DNA of 64,000 nucleotides from Pseudomonadota bacterium (GTDB lineage Bacteria > Bdellovibrionota > Bacteriovoracia > Bacteriovoracales > Bacteriovoracaceae). Where the stretch lies: positions 26,371-90,370 of the forward strand of contig JAIYDL010000020.1 of the NCBI GenBank assembly GCA_027487515.1, in the 5' to 3' direction. The notes beneath the pieces were generated by a model. That model saw nothing but the letters and a program-made list of their open reading frames with translations, had not been told where the DNA came from and searched no databases. A program made the translations under genes and the position numbers. Each line of letters begins with the position of its first letter. Within the stretch, counting starts at the first letter, position 1. Of this stretch, positions 32,227-42,121 are shown piece by piece.

Positions 32227-33279
32227 CTAGATAAAGAGCTGAGTCACGATCTCGGTCATCTTCTCTGGCGAGACACCATTTTTCTCAGCGGCCTGTTCCA
32301 TGATGGAGCTCAGGTCCGAGAGATTACCACGGCGAGAGTTATCAAACGCGCGCTCGATGGACTGGAAGTTCACACCGATGATTTCTTCGGCGTAAGCGTT
32401 CGTGTCATCCGGAGTCAGGGCGCGAGTCGTCGCGAACTTCCGGAAATGGTTCGCGGCCTTCGCGATCTTCAGAGAGCGCTCGGCAGAAAGACCGAACTTC
32501 CCTTTCACTTGCTGCGCCATCTCGAGAACGAGGTACTGCTCAACCACGGCTGCCCGGCGCAGAGTGTCCTTGTTGGTGAGAGAAGTTTCAGAGAGGAGGA
32601 GCTGACCGTTGGCAACGAGGCCCCGGCGAGTTTGCTGTGGAAGCTGGATCTTCGAGTAATCGATCAGGTCATTGTGGAACGCGGAGAGAACGTCAGCGTA
32701 ACCCTGGAGCCGTGGAGTCTGACCCACGGAGAGACCGTAGCTCCGAGCGTAACCGAAGTCACCATCCTCGTAACCATCATCGTAGCCGTTCCGGTAACCG
32801 CGGGTGTACTCCGTTCTCGCGAAGGCAAGACCGTCGGCGTAGCCGTCGGCATCCCCGTCGTTGTACCCTTCACTGTACCCGAGAACAATTCCATCCTCTT
32901 CCCCGTCGTCGTAACCGGCGTTGTAGCCGTTAGTGTAACCCTGAGCAAGACCGGCACTATTCCCGGCAGCGTAGCCCTGGGTGTAACCACTGGCGCGGCC
33001 GTCCGCAACACCTTTGTTGTAGTCCGCAGATGAGAAATAAACGCGAGCGCGTTCGTACCCGTCACGGTCACCCACTGCGTACCCTGCCGTGTAGCCTTCT
33101 TTGTAACCGTCGGCCCTACCAGAGGCGTAGCCTTCGGTGCGGCCTTGGGTCTGGCCTTCGGACTTACCGGCGGCGAAGCCTTCGGCGTAGCGATCCGTCG
33201 TTTTGCTGTCGTTACAAGCGACGCCGAAACAAAGGATCGAGAGAGTAGCGAGCGTGGAAAGGGCCTTTTGCGCTTTCAT
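32227..33279 (-). CDS. Lipoprotein with Gly-Tyr tetrapeptide repeats, copy 2
   Basis: The 350-residue paralogue of the protein at 30952 starts at ATG 33279 (AAAGGAAA upstream) and has a lipobox (CFGVAC). Its repeat region (about residues 30-180) contains EGYASGRADGYKEGY-type units. The C-terminal helical domain is nearly the same as in copy 1 (PQQTRRGLV, SETSLTNKDTLRRA, VKGKFGLSAERSLK). It lies 67 nt after the subtilase gene, so the subtilase and both lipoproteins may be coexpressed. Confidence 0.83.
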   Translation of the reverse strand: MKAQKALSTLATLSILCFGVACNDSKTTDRYAEGFAAGKSEGQTQGRTEGYASGRADGYKEGYTAGYAVGDRDGYERARVYFSSADYNKGVADGRASGYTQGYAAGNSAGLAQGYTNGYNAGYDDGEEDGIVLGYSEGYNDGDADGYADGLAFARTEYTRGYRNGYDDGYEDGDFGYARSYGLSVGQTPRLQGYADVLSAFHNDLIDYSKIQLPQQTRRGLVANGQLLLSETSLTNKDTLRRAAVVEQYLVLEMAQQVKGKFGLSAERSLKIAKAANHFRKFATTRALTPDDTNAYAEEIIGVNFQSIERAFDNSRRGNLSDLSSIMEQAAEKNGVSPEKMTEIVTQLFI

Positions 33280-33346
33280 CAGATTTCCTTTTGTTGTCAT
33301 ATCGTTCTCCTATCAGTTGGCTCCCTACTCCATGGGAAGGTTAAAA

Positions 33347-36229
33347 CTAGTTCAGTTCGAAAGTTCGGATCGCAAAGGTGTTTTCCTCGAGGCAGAGGAA
33401 GACGTACTCGTACGCACCTCGGCTCGGGTTGAACACGGGGTTCAGGGACCTGCAGTTGGCCGGCACCACCACAGAGTTCCGGATGCTCGAGACGAGGTCT
33501 CCGTTCTGCTCTTCGAAGAGGTACACACGGTTCCCGGTGACGGGTGTGGCATCGACGAAGAGCGCGGGCCGCTGCTGCCCACCGCGGGTGTAAGTGACCG
33601 GGAAATAGAGCTCCGAGAGAAGACGCTGGGAGAGGAAGCTGTACCGAAGCTTCGGGCGGGTTGAGCGCTTCTGGGCGGCACCGGCCGTGACGGCGATGAG
33701 CTCTTCTCGTGACTGGATGACCGAGAAGCGAGTCCGCTCCAGGTCAAAGCTCGCCACATGGCCCGCGACGACGTCGGCTTCGGTCTCGTGGCGAAGAACG
33801 AATTCACCGAGCTGCGCTTCGGTCCGGGTGAAGACGAGCTTCGCCCGGGTCCGGTCGTAGACGTTGAAGAACACGTCTCCGGAGACGGAGAGGCCCGCCG
33901 GAGTGAGAGAGAAGAGAGAATCGACCTCGTCCGACTGGAGGACAAGCTGCGGAAGCTTCGCACCCCGAGAAACCGCCTTGGTGTCATAGGTCTGGATGAA
34001 AAGCTGCCGGCGCGTGCCCATCCCAACCGAGAGAAGGACTCGAAGAACTCCACGAGCACGGTCGGCCTCAGACGCGGGAAGAACCTGCTCTGTTTCAACG
34101 GTCTCAAACCAGCGAGAGTTCAGATCCTTCTTCACTTGCTCCTCCCAAACATTGGTCGTGAGGGCGCGGACGTTGAACTTATCTGCTGCTGGCTCGAGGA
34201 AGTACAAGCGCTTTTTCCGGGTCGGGTCCAAGCGCTCCCAGGTCGAGATCGGTTGGTCTGCTCGAGGCAGCATCCCGTTCGAGAAGTACGCCGGAACCAG
34301 GATTTTCCCGCGGATCGGATCTTGATACTGAACTAAGAGGAGGTCGTTTAACCGCTCGACGAAGAGATCGAGGTTTAAGCGAACATGCTGGAACTCGGGC
34401 CAGAGCGCATCGAGAGACTCGTTGTAGAACGAGAACTGGAAGAAGCGAGTCCCGTCTTTTTCGTTGATCGACTGGATGATGTAGTCTTCTTTACCATCGA
34501 AGTTCAGGTCCGCGCGAAGGAAGTTCACCAGAGAAGTTGCGTCGATGGTGATCTTCTTCTTGGCCTCCTGGTAGGACCCAGCGGCCTTGGTGAAGAGAGT
34601 AAGCTCTTGCTTCTTTTCTTCGCGGAGTGTGCGGCGGATGTAGAACTCGTGCTTCCCCGTGGCACGCCAAGCCTCGACGGTGGAAAGGAGCGGAATCAGG
34701 GCGCCTTCACGGATCGTTCCAAGCGGAACCGGGCGGTCAGCGAAGCTGAAGTTCAGGCGCTTCCAGTTCGGGTCTGTCCGAAGGTCTCGCACGACCGGGA
34801 CTTCGTTCGTGTACGTTGCACTCGTTCCGTTGTGCTCGATGATCACGCGGAAGCCGACTTCACTCTCGCCGTTGAGCTCGCGCAGGTTGACGTCGAACTG
34901 GAGCTCCCGGAACTCGCCCTGGTTGAGGGCACTGATGCGTTGGGCCTGGGCCGTGAAGTTGATCACCGGTGAGAGGCTCTCCACTCTTACGGAAACATCA
35001 GAGACCGGAAGACCGAAGTTCCGAATCGTCACCGGAAGCTTCGCGTCGCGAGAGTCGCCACGGAAAGTCAGCTGACGGAGGCGCTTAAACACGGGCCGGA
35101 GCACAGGGACCTCGACCGGCGTACTCAGAGCAGCGAAGGTGGCAGCGCCGCCTAAGACATACTTATTTCTTTCAGCTAATGCACGAGTCTGGTAGAGCCG
35201 CGCGAAGATCGTATCGATGGTAAGATTCGGCTCCCTCGCCTTCACAGCGGCGATGAGGCCCGCGACCAACGGGGCGGCCTGTGACGTCCCCGAACGAAGC
35301 TCGAACCCGGAGACAGCGAAGAAGTCCGGTTCGAGGGCGGTTGGGTGAAGACCGAGGATGCCCTCGCCCGGAGCGGCGGTGTCGACGTGGCCCCCGAAAT
35401 TCGAGAACGAGGCAAAGCGGCCATCCACCGTTGTGGCACCGACACAGATCACGCCGTCGTAGGCGCAAGGATAGAGCGGCTCAGAGGAATTATTGTTCCC
35501 AGCAGCGGCGACGATCGGAACATTCCGTGAAAGAGCGTAGTTCACCGCATCCCGAAGGAGCTTCGTCTCAAGGGCCCGGGGCCAGCCGAGGGACATGTTG
35601 ATCACGTCGGCCCCGTTGTCGACGGCGTAGATGATCCCCCGAGCGAAGGACTCGGAGCTTGGGACGTCAGAGGTGGAGTTTGAATCCTTCATCACCTTGA
35701 TCGGCATGATGAGCGCATTCGGAACCACACCGGCCATTCCGGTGCCGTTGTTGAGTGCTCCGATGATGCCGGCGATGTGAGTGCCGTGACCATCAAGGTC
35801 ACCTGGATCTTTCGCGCCATCGGCTTCGATCGCCTCCGTGAAGTTCCACCCGTGGCAGTCGCCGGCGAGCTGGTTCCCGTCGTTATCGACTTTCGGATCC
35901 TTCCCGCACTCCCGTGAATTTTTCCAAAGGTTGCCCTGAAGCTCCGGGTGGTTAAGGTCAACCCCAGAGTCAAGGATCGCAATCACGGGTCTCTTTTCTG
36001 TGACCGCACCTGCGAGCGGCGCCCAGCCAATGTCTTTTCCCGAGACTCCCTTCAGCGGAAGATTGTGGATGTCATCTTTTTCGCGCACCAGAGTCTGGCC
36101 CTCGTTAAGAAGTGCCCACTGGTACGGGAAGAGTTCATCGGCAACTAGCGCTCGGGCCCCGTCGACGGGAACCACGGAGGCGTGAGCGACGGCACTTGTG
36201 AGAAGGATGGTCGTGAATAGCTTTTTCAT
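33347..36229 (-). CDS. Exported subtilisin-like serine protease (S8)
   Basis: The 960-residue protein has a signal peptide (MKKLFTTILLTSAVAHA). The catalytic domain spans about residues 60-345: Asp87 in AILDSGVDL, His148 in DGHGTHIAG, Asn245 in AAAGNNN and Ser316 in SGTSQAAP. About 600 residues of beta-rich sequence follow, without a recognised domain; these may direct substrate binding or surface attachment. No long propeptide is evident. The start overlaps the stop of the 1021-residue gene (TAATG), so the two are coupled. Confidence 0.93.
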   Translation of the reverse strand: MKKLFTTILLTSAVAHASVVPVDGARALVADELFPYQWALLNEGQTLVREKDDIHNLPLKGVSGKDIGWAPLAGAVTEKRPVIAILDSGVDLNHPELQGNLWKNSRECGKDPKVDNDGNQLAGDCHGWNFTEAIEADGAKDPGDLDGHGTHIAGIIGALNNGTGMAGVVPNALIMPIKVMKDSNSTSDVPSSESFARGIIYAVDNGADVINMSLGWPRALETKLLRDAVNYALSRNVPIVAAAGNNNSSEPLYPCAYDGVICVGATTVDGRFASFSNFGGHVDTAAPGEGILGLHPTALEPDFFAVSGFELRSGTSQAAPLVAGLIAAVKAREPNLTIDTIFARLYQTRALAERNKYVLGGAATFAALSTPVEVPVLRPVFKRLRQLTFRGDSRDAKLPVTIRNFGLPVSDVSVRVESLSPVINFTAQAQRISALNQGEFRELQFDVNLRELNGESEVGFRVIIEHNGTSATYTNEVPVVRDLRTDPNWKRLNFSFADRPVPLGTIREGALIPLLSTVEAWRATGKHEFYIRRTLREEKKQELTLFTKAAGSYQEAKKKITIDATSLVNFLRADLNFDGKEDYIIQSINEKDGTRFFQFSFYNESLDALWPEFQHVRLNLDLFVERLNDLLLVQYQDPIRGKILVPAYFSNGMLPRADQPISTWERLDPTRKKRLYFLEPAADKFNVRALTTNVWEEQVKKDLNSRWFETVETEQVLPASEADRARGVLRVLLSVGMGTRRQLFIQTYDTKAVSRGAKLPQLVLQSDEVDSLFSLTPAGLSVSGDVFFNVYDRTRAKLVFTRTEAQLGEFVLRHETEADVVAGHVASFDLERTRFSVIQSREELIAVTAGAAQKRSTRPKLRYSFLSQRLLSELYFPVTYTRGGQQRPALFVDATPVTGNRVYLFEEQNGDLVSSIRNSVVVPANCRSLNPVFNPSRGAYEYVFLCLEENTFAIRTFELN

Positions 36230-39200
36230 TAGATTAACCTCGTCATCATCCAGTAGATGAAGAATTCGCCTTCAAGCATTTCGGTCTGGCGCTGGAGCTG
36301 AACCACTGGGCCCAGGATGTTCGCCGAACCGAATTCGCCGACGGAGTTTGAAATGAGGGCCCGGTCACCGTCTTCGTCGCCCTCCCGGAAACCGTCGATG
36401 CGGGAATTAACGAAGATGTTCTCTTCGCCTCCCATGAGGGCGACGAGGCCCTTGAGGTTCACGCGGTACTCGGCCTGGGAGAGTGCTTTTAAGATGTACT
36501 TATTGGCTTTAACTCCGTTCCCTCGAGTTTCGTAGCGCTTGGCCCGAGCGAGGTAGCGGAGGAAGCTGTCGACTCCGGTCTCGTGATCTTCGAGGGAGGC
36601 CGGATTGATCATCAGGTTCAGCTGCACTTGGTTCTCGCGGAAGATCTTCTTAATGTTGTCATCCGAGAGACTCAGGAGGTGCTCGAGGCCCTTCTGGTAA
36701 AAGAAGATGTTCAGCGACAGGTTGTAGAGGAAGATCCGGCGGGTATCGTTTAACACCGGTGCCGTGAAGAAATCGTGGCGGTAGCGCTGCTTCAGATTGT
36801 CGAGGAGGCGCTGCGCTCCGGCGCGGTCGATGCTCCAGCCGTTGTAGATCCGAGAGAGCTTCACGAAGGGTTCGAGCTTCCTCCCCTCGCGGTTCACTTC
36901 CTCGTCGAGGACCAAGAAGCGAGTTTCCGCGCGACCCCGGTACGAATACCCAGGATTGTCGCCGCCTTCAGAGAGACCGGCCTTCCGGTCGAAGATGAGG
37001 TTCACCCAGTGAGAAATCACTGCGTTAACGTAGCGCTGGTAGTTTCGGCCCTGCGTGAGACCCTGGTACTGGCGCCGGAAGAAGCGCTCGTCACCTTGTG
37101 GGTTCGTGACCGAGATATCTGTCGCGGAGTTGATCCACTGCCACTGCCAGAAGAAGAGGTTCAAGCGCGGGTTACGCTCCCGGAAGCTGTGCCGGACGAT
37201 GTAGGGCTTATACTTTTCTTCTTCGTCGAGCTCCTTCACCGAAGATCTCACGATCGCCCCGCGGAGGAGGCCAGCGTTCCGAACGACGTCCGGGTTCTTC
37301 GGGTGGAGGTTCAGGTTGTAGAACTTGACCCGAGCACCACCCCGTGCGGCCTTGAACGACACTGAGAGGACCGGGACCAGAGAATCGAGGTCGAATCCAA
37401 CGGTGAAGGCGCCGGCGTGACCCAGGTCTTTGTAGATTTGAAAGTCGTGCTCACTCCGGCGGTGAACATGGAAGCGCGAGACAACGTTGTAGCCTGCAAC
37501 GAGGCTTAGGGAAGCCGAGACCCACTTCTCATAACCCGCACCAAGTCGCCCACCGAGGCTTGCCGAGACCGCGTCAGTGATGAGGATTGATTCACCCACG
37601 TTCATGGAGTCTTTGAAGGGCTTGAGCGCAGTTTCGATCTTCTCGGCCTTGGCGTCTTCGGAAGCGTTCGGGTCGACGGCGATGGTTGCAGCTTCATGGA
37701 GCTTTCTGCCGTAGTCGAACTGGACGAGGGGCACGAAGATGTTCTTAAAGGGGTAGCGGAGCGAGCGCTGGATCGAGGTCACCGGGCGCAAGTGCGCATA
37801 GGTCCGGATGAACTGCGCTTCACCAGTGGCGAAGGCCGTGAGCGGCGTCGGAAGACCCATCACTCCGGCGAAGGCCCCGGCGCCGACGGCGACACCGACC
37901 ACGTCTGCGAGTTGCACGAGATTATCTGTTCCGAGGTAGGTGCCGGTGACGATGTTCCGAGAAAGGATGAGCTGGCCCCGGAAGGTCGGGAAAATCCAGC
38001 TCTTGAGCGGGACTTCCATCGGCACTTGATCCCGGACCGACCGGGCGACGGCGTCGTTGATGGCCTCTTGGAACTTGGCCTCATTCGTCGCCTGAATGTC
38101 TGTCCCGAGGTACGGGAGCTGGTTTATCTGAGAAACGGTGAGATCGAGGAGAGTTGAGATGACTCGGGATTTAATGAACGAGCGCATTTCGGAGCCCGCG
38201 AGGGGAGAATCCGGGTCGCCGTAAGCGAAGCGGGAGGCGTATCCAGGCCAGTTCTGCTGCGTGAGTTTACCGTTCACGAGCTCGACTCCGTTGGAGACGT
38301 TTGACGTCACTGGCATTTCCTGGGCATCAACGTTGAAGAGTTTCATGACCGAGTTTCTGCGGGAGATGAGCTTCTCGACCAGGATCTGCTGCACGGGCTT
38401 CGGGATGTAGGTTCCGTCGACGATTTCAGTCCAGTCAGCGCGCGTGAGCTTCTCGATCCGGCGAGTGATCCAACGGGCATCGTCCCAGGTGCACTGGAAC
38501 TGGTTGAGCTGGTCGTGGAAAAGGGTGATTTGGTTCCCCGACCGAACCCCAGCGTTCCAGCGAAGCATGTTCACGGATTCGGTGAGATTCACGATGGAAA
38601 GTGGAACGGCGAGGGAAGAAAGAAGCCGGCGCCCCTGGATCATGTCTGACGTCACCCCAACCGCGAGGTTATAGATGAGGTGGTTGGAGTCCATGATGAT
38701 GAGATCCTGGAGGAGGAGCTTATTGTCATCGAGCTCTTCGACGACCCAGTTCCTCGGTGCCCCAGCGAAGGCCACGTTTTCGAGGTAAGAGAGGAAGCCT
38801 TTTTTCTCGGCGTCGCTCCGGAACTTGACGATGACCCGCGGAAGGTACTTGATGTCCGGGATCTGGTAGCCGATTTTTCGGAGGATGTTTTTCGCAAGGA
38901 GGACTGAATGCACTGTCTTCGACAGCATCATGGTGTAGAGCTTACTGTCCTGGCCATTGCGGATGTTAAAGCGGAAGATCCCCGTCGGAGACAGCACGGG
39001 AGAGATGTAGCTGACCTCGTCCATGTCGAGGACTGGGTTACGATCGGCCGGAAGCTGCGGGAGGAAGGTGTTCTTCCAAAGGTCCGAGGTTTCAATTGGG
39101 TTCAGAGTAGAGATGTCAAAGCGGCCCCGGGTGTCTTCAAGGAGCTTGTGGACTTCGTCCGGAAGAAGGACCTGGCCCCGGTGAACGAGATCCACAGCAG

Positions 39201-39294
39201 CGTCGTTCATGTACCGAGTAGGAATGCCGTTCTGTTCCTGGCCAAAGGCCATCGACGAGAGGGCAAAAATTAGGATGAACCAGATATGCTTCAT
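36229..39294 (-). CDS. Large exported protein of unknown function (1021 aa)
   Basis: The protein has a signal peptide (MKHIWFILIFALSSMAFG). The mature part is mixed alpha/beta with many basic residues and no recognised domain. A Gly/Ala-rich, more hydrophobic stretch (VVGVAVGAGAFAGVMGLPT) and the following SLGGRLGAGYEKWVSASLSL could contact a membrane. AGGAG precedes the start. Coupling to the subtilase suggests it is the partner, inhibitor, substrate or export platform of that protease. Confidence 0.85.
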   Translation of the reverse strand: MKHIWFILIFALSSMAFGQEQNGIPTRYMNDAAVDLVHRGQVLLPDEVHKLLEDTRGRFDISTLNPIETSDLWKNTFLPQLPADRNPVLDMDEVSYISPVLSPTGIFRFNIRNGQDSKLYTMMLSKTVHSVLLAKNILRKIGYQIPDIKYLPRVIVKFRSDAEKKGFLSYLENVAFAGAPRNWVVEELDDNKLLLQDLIIMDSNHLIYNLAVGVTSDMIQGRRLLSSLAVPLSIVNLTESVNMLRWNAGVRSGNQITLFHDQLNQFQCTWDDARWITRRIEKLTRADWTEIVDGTYIPKPVQQILVEKLISRRNSVMKLFNVDAQEMPVTSNVSNGVELVNGKLTQQNWPGYASRFAYGDPDSPLAGSEMRSFIKSRVISTLLDLTVSQINQLPYLGTDIQATNEAKFQEAINDAVARSVRDQVPMEVPLKSWIFPTFRGQLILSRNIVTGTYLGTDNLVQLADVVGVAVGAGAFAGVMGLPTPLTAFATGEAQFIRTYAHLRPVTSIQRSLRYPFKNIFVPLVQFDYGRKLHEAATIAVDPNASEDAKAEKIETALKPFKDSMNVGESILITDAVSASLGGRLGAGYEKWVSASLSLVAGYNVVSRFHVHRRSEHDFQIYKDLGHAGAFTVGFDLDSLVPVLSVSFKAARGGARVKFYNLNLHPKNPDVVRNAGLLRGAIVRSSVKELDEEEKYKPYIVRHSFRERNPRLNLFFWQWQWINSATDISVTNPQGDERFFRRQYQGLTQGRNYQRYVNAVISHWVNLIFDRKAGLSEGGDNPGYSYRGRAETRFLVLDEEVNREGRKLEPFVKLSRIYNGWSIDRAGAQRLLDNLKQRYRHDFFTAPVLNDTRRIFLYNLSLNIFFYQKGLEHLLSLSDDNIKKIFRENQVQLNLMINPASLEDHETGVDSFLRYLARAKRYETRGNGVKANKYILKALSQAEYRVNLKGLVALMGGEENIFVNSRIDGFREGDEDGDRALISNSVGEFGSANILGPVVQLQRQTEMLEGEFFIYWMMTRLI

Positions 39295-39403
39295 GAGAAG
39301 CTCCTTTAGGGTGCTGATCCGTCACTACATGAAAATCTGGTGCCAGGTAGAAGAGGGCCCGATGACGATTAACCCGTGGGAATGTGGGGGGACTTTGAGT
39401 CGT

Positions 39404-39426
39404 GGCCGTCTAGACTTTTGACGGCC
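39404..39426. other. 7-bp inverted repeat in a gap
   Basis: GGCCGTC and GACGGCC flank nine bases in the gap between the 1021-residue gene and the gene ending at 39489. There is no T-run, so it is either a weak terminator of that gene or a protein site. Confidence 0.35.
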
Positions 39427-39488
39427 GCAGAGAAGGTGAGCAGGGACATGCGATGGAAGTACCGCTCGATTTTGACCTCTTGAACTCC

Positions 39489-40178
39489 CTAGAACTCGTA
39501 GGCCATCTCGGTCATCACCGATCCTGCTCCACCGATGTTCGGCTGCTTCCAGCCCAAGAAAACGAGAAACTCGTGGACCGGGCGGAACTGGACGGCGTAG
39601 ATCGCAGCGGCATAGTCATGGTCACCGGAGTACCAGTCGATGACACCCATCCAGTGCTCGCTCCAGCGGTGCTCGAGCCCGAGCATGAGGCTTGGTACAT
39701 TCTGACCATAGACGGTACGATTGGCATAGCTCAGTCCCTGAGTCAGCCGAACGCCCAGGAGACGGAACTCCTGGGAAACGAGTGCATAATGCCAATGCGC
39801 GAGAGGACCACCGACGAGGCTTGGGCCCGCCATCTGTCCGATCGCCCCGACGACCTTCAAAGAGTCATTCTCTTTTAGGGTCTTATTCTTTTTGTACCCT
39901 AGGATTAGGGAATCGTTTTGATCCTTGCCAGAGTTGGACAGGTTGAGCACGGAGACACCTAGCTCAAGGGATTCGGAAACTCCGTAGGTTGAGAAAAGAA
40001 ACCCAGAAAGTTCGTCGCCGAGTTTTTCAGATGTCCGACTCTGGAGCTCGAAGGCCAAGGCTTTTTTCTGTTTCGGGGTGGTGTCGGAACTCGGGATCCC
40101 CACAATAAGTGACTGGGCCTTCGCGAGGTTCGAGCTAAAACACAGCACAAGGAAGACGAGGCTGACGAGCAGGTTCAT
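39489..40178 (-). CDS. Probable outer-membrane beta-barrel protein
   Basis: The 229-residue protein starts MNLLVSLVFLVLCFSSNLAKA at ATG 40178. The mature part alternates short polar turns with amphipathic strands (SLELGVSVLNLS, WSEHWMGVIDWYSG, AAIYAVQFRPV) and ends in an aromatic residue (MAYEF). These traits are typical of small outer-membrane barrels. No specific family is recognised. Confidence 0.75.
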   Translation of the reverse strand: MNLLVSLVFLVLCFSSNLAKAQSLIVGIPSSDTTPKQKKALAFELQSRTSEKLGDELSGFLFSTYGVSESLELGVSVLNLSNSGKDQNDSLILGYKKNKTLKENDSLKVVGAIGQMAGPSLVGGPLAHWHYALVSQEFRLLGVRLTQGLSYANRTVYGQNVPSLMLGLEHRWSEHWMGVIDWYSGDHDYAAAIYAVQFRPVHEFLVFLGWKQPNIGGAGSVMTEMAYEF

Positions 40179-40276
40179 GGGGCAAGTTATAAGCGATTTC
40201 CCAGCGGATCGCCAGGGCTGGATCACTGCATCTATATTAAGAAACTTCGTGAACGATAAAAGTAATCGAAGAGATC

Positions 40277-40288
40277 GAAACTAGTTTC
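40277..40288. other. 12-bp perfect palindrome after the threonine dehydratase gene
   Basis: GAAACTAGTTTC lies two bases past the stop at 40291, in the gap before the minus-strand gene starting at 40178. It may be a small operator or part of a weak terminator. Confidence 0.3.
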
Positions 40289-40290
40289 TC

Positions 40291-41514
40291 CTAGTCCTGA
40301 ACCTGACAGCGAGGAAAATCCTTTTTCAACTCTGCGAGGAGGGCCTGGAGGTGCTCCTCCCCTTTAGTCTCGAGGGTGAAGATGACGTTCGTCCCACTGA
40401 TGCCGAGGTTCCGAGAGTCCCGGTCGTGGACCACCTGAAGGATGTTCGAGCCGTGGCTTTTAATCACGGCCGTGATCTGGTGGAGAATCCCCGGCTTGTC
40501 TGCAATCGGAACGGAGATGCGCACCTTCCGGTGAGACTCAATGAGGCCCCGGTCGATGATCCGCTCCAGGAGGTTAACGTCGATGTTTCCGCCGCAAATC
40601 ACCAGGACGACTTTTTTGTCTTTAAACTTCTTCGGATCCTTCCGATGTACCTGATCGAAAAGGGCCAGAGGCAGCGCTCCTGCGCCCTCCGCAATCACCC
40701 GCCCCTTCTCCATCAATTGCAGGATCGCCCAGGCCAACTTCTCATCGTCGACGGTGTGCGCGGCATCCACCACCTTCCGGAGGGACTTGAGCATCGCCGG
40801 CGCCACTTTCTTGACCCGGATCCCATCGGCGAAGGTTTCGGCGTTCTGGATGCTCTTGGCCTTCCCTGCTTTCAGCGAATCGATCATGGGGCTACAGCCG
40901 GTGGCCTGGCCCGCGATCAACAGAGCGTTGGACCGGTGACCCTTTAGGACCTGGCCCATGCCTGAGACGAGTCCTCCCCCACCGATGGCGGAGAAAACAA
41001 AGTCCATGTCCGGGAGTTGCTCCAAGAGTTCGAACGCAACTGTGCCCTGGCCTGCGATGACCGCGGGATCGTGGTACGGATGCACGAACACCATCTTTTT
41101 CTTGCGCATGAGTTTTTCCGCGTACTCGAAGCCCTCCTCGATGCTCGCTCCGTGAAGGAGGACCCGGGCGCCCAGGGCCTCGGTGTTGCGGATCTTGGTG
41201 AGGGGAGACCCCTCCGGCATGATGATCGTGGCCTCGACGCCGAAGCGCGCCGCCGCCCAGGCCACACCCTGCGCATGGTTCCCAGCGCTCACGGCCAGGA
41301 CTCCCAGTTTTCGCTCGGCCGCAGAGAGCCGAGAAATTTTATACGTTGCTCCCCGCATTTTGAAAGAGCCAATCGGGAGCATGTTCTCGAGCTTCAAGTA
41401 GACCTGGCAGCCGTACTGTTTTGAAAGCCACTCGTTGTAGACCAAGGGAGTCGGACCGATGATCGGCTTCAAGACTTTGTAGGCATCGGTCAAATCGGAC
41501 AGTGAAACCAGCAT
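40291..41514 (-). CDS. ilvA: Threonine dehydratase with ACT domain
   Basis: The PLP enzyme deaminates threonine (or serine) to 2-oxobutanoate for isoleucine synthesis. The 407-residue protein has the Schiff-base lysine in GSFKMRGA, AGNHAQGVAWAA, the glycine loop GGGGLVSGM and one C-terminal ACT domain (from about residue 330, VRISVPIADKPGILHQI). One ACT domain is typical of the 400-residue form, which can be biosynthetic or catabolic, so the symbol is provisional. It starts two bases after mntP in one operon. Confidence 0.92.
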   Translation of the reverse strand: MLVSLSDLTDAYKVLKPIIGPTPLVYNEWLSKQYGCQVYLKLENMLPIGSFKMRGATYKISRLSAAERKLGVLAVSAGNHAQGVAWAAARFGVEATIIMPEGSPLTKIRNTEALGARVLLHGASIEEGFEYAEKLMRKKKMVFVHPYHDPAVIAGQGTVAFELLEQLPDMDFVFSAIGGGGLVSGMGQVLKGHRSNALLIAGQATGCSPMIDSLKAGKAKSIQNAETFADGIRVKKVAPAMLKSLRKVVDAAHTVDDEKLAWAILQLMEKGRVIAEGAGALPLALFDQVHRKDPKKFKDKKVVLVICGGNIDVNLLERIIDRGLIESHRKVRISVPIADKPGILHQITAVIKSHGSNILQVVHDRDSRNLGISGTNVIFTLETKGEEHLQALLAELKKDFPRCQVQD

Positions 41515-41516
41515 GA

Positions 41517-42092
41517 TTAACCCCTAAAAAAAATGTGCCGAAGATCCCAGAAGACCTGACCCGACAGGAAAATAAAAATTGCCCCCGCGGCCCTCAGAGG
41601 CCAGCGCTCGGGGATGTCACGAAAGAACTGCGCCAGGGAGTAGAAGAGCCCGCAAAGGGTCGCGGTGACAATCCCAACGCCCGCCGCTGACACATGGGCT
41701 TCAGGAATGGAGCCGAAGCTCAACCCAGAGGCGAGAGCATCTAGGCTTGTGACCAAGGCCAAAAGAATGATTGGGACAACGCCCCACTCGAGCTCTTTCG
41801 CATCCCGCTTGAAACTGTCCTGGAAGCACTTGAGCGCCAGGAAAAAAAACACAAAGCCTACGATCAACTGGAAGTAATGCCCAAACGCCGAGAAGGTGAA
41901 AAGGAAGCCACCGTAGGCCCCGAGCCAGAGCATCAGGAACTGAAACAAACCAAATGTGGTAGAGACAAGGAAACCGTTCCAGAGCTTTTTTCCCAGAGGA
42001 TCGTGCTCATGCATGAGGCCCACCGCAAAGGTGACGACGGCGGCGTCCATCGCCAGGGCCAGGCCTAGGAGTAAAATTTCCAAAGTAAACAT
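41517..42092 (-). CDS. mntP: Manganese efflux pump MntP
   Basis: The 191-residue protein has six membrane helices and the two conserved Asp motifs of the family, ALAMDAAVV and VTSLDALASG. MntP exports excess Mn2+. ATG 42092 has AGAGG about eight bases upstream; the longer frame would start in the intergenic palindrome. A 22-bp inverted repeat 30 nt upstream may be its operator. Confidence 0.88.
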   Translation of the reverse strand: MFTLEILLLGLALAMDAAVVTFAVGLMHEHDPLGKKLWNGFLVSTTFGLFQFLMLWLGAYGGFLFTFSAFGHYFQLIVGFVFFFLALKCFQDSFKRDAKELEWGVVPIILLALVTSLDALASGLSFGSIPEAHVSAAGVGIVTATLCGLFYSLAQFFRDIPERWPLRAAGAIFIFLSGQVFWDLRHIFFRG

Positions 42093-42121
42093 GAGTGAGA
42101 CCTCTTCTGGTGCAGAGAATA

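Noticed and set aside
36775..37365. 196-codon plus-strand frame
   Set aside because: Antisense of the 1021-residue secreted protein gene; no ribosome site or recognisable motif.
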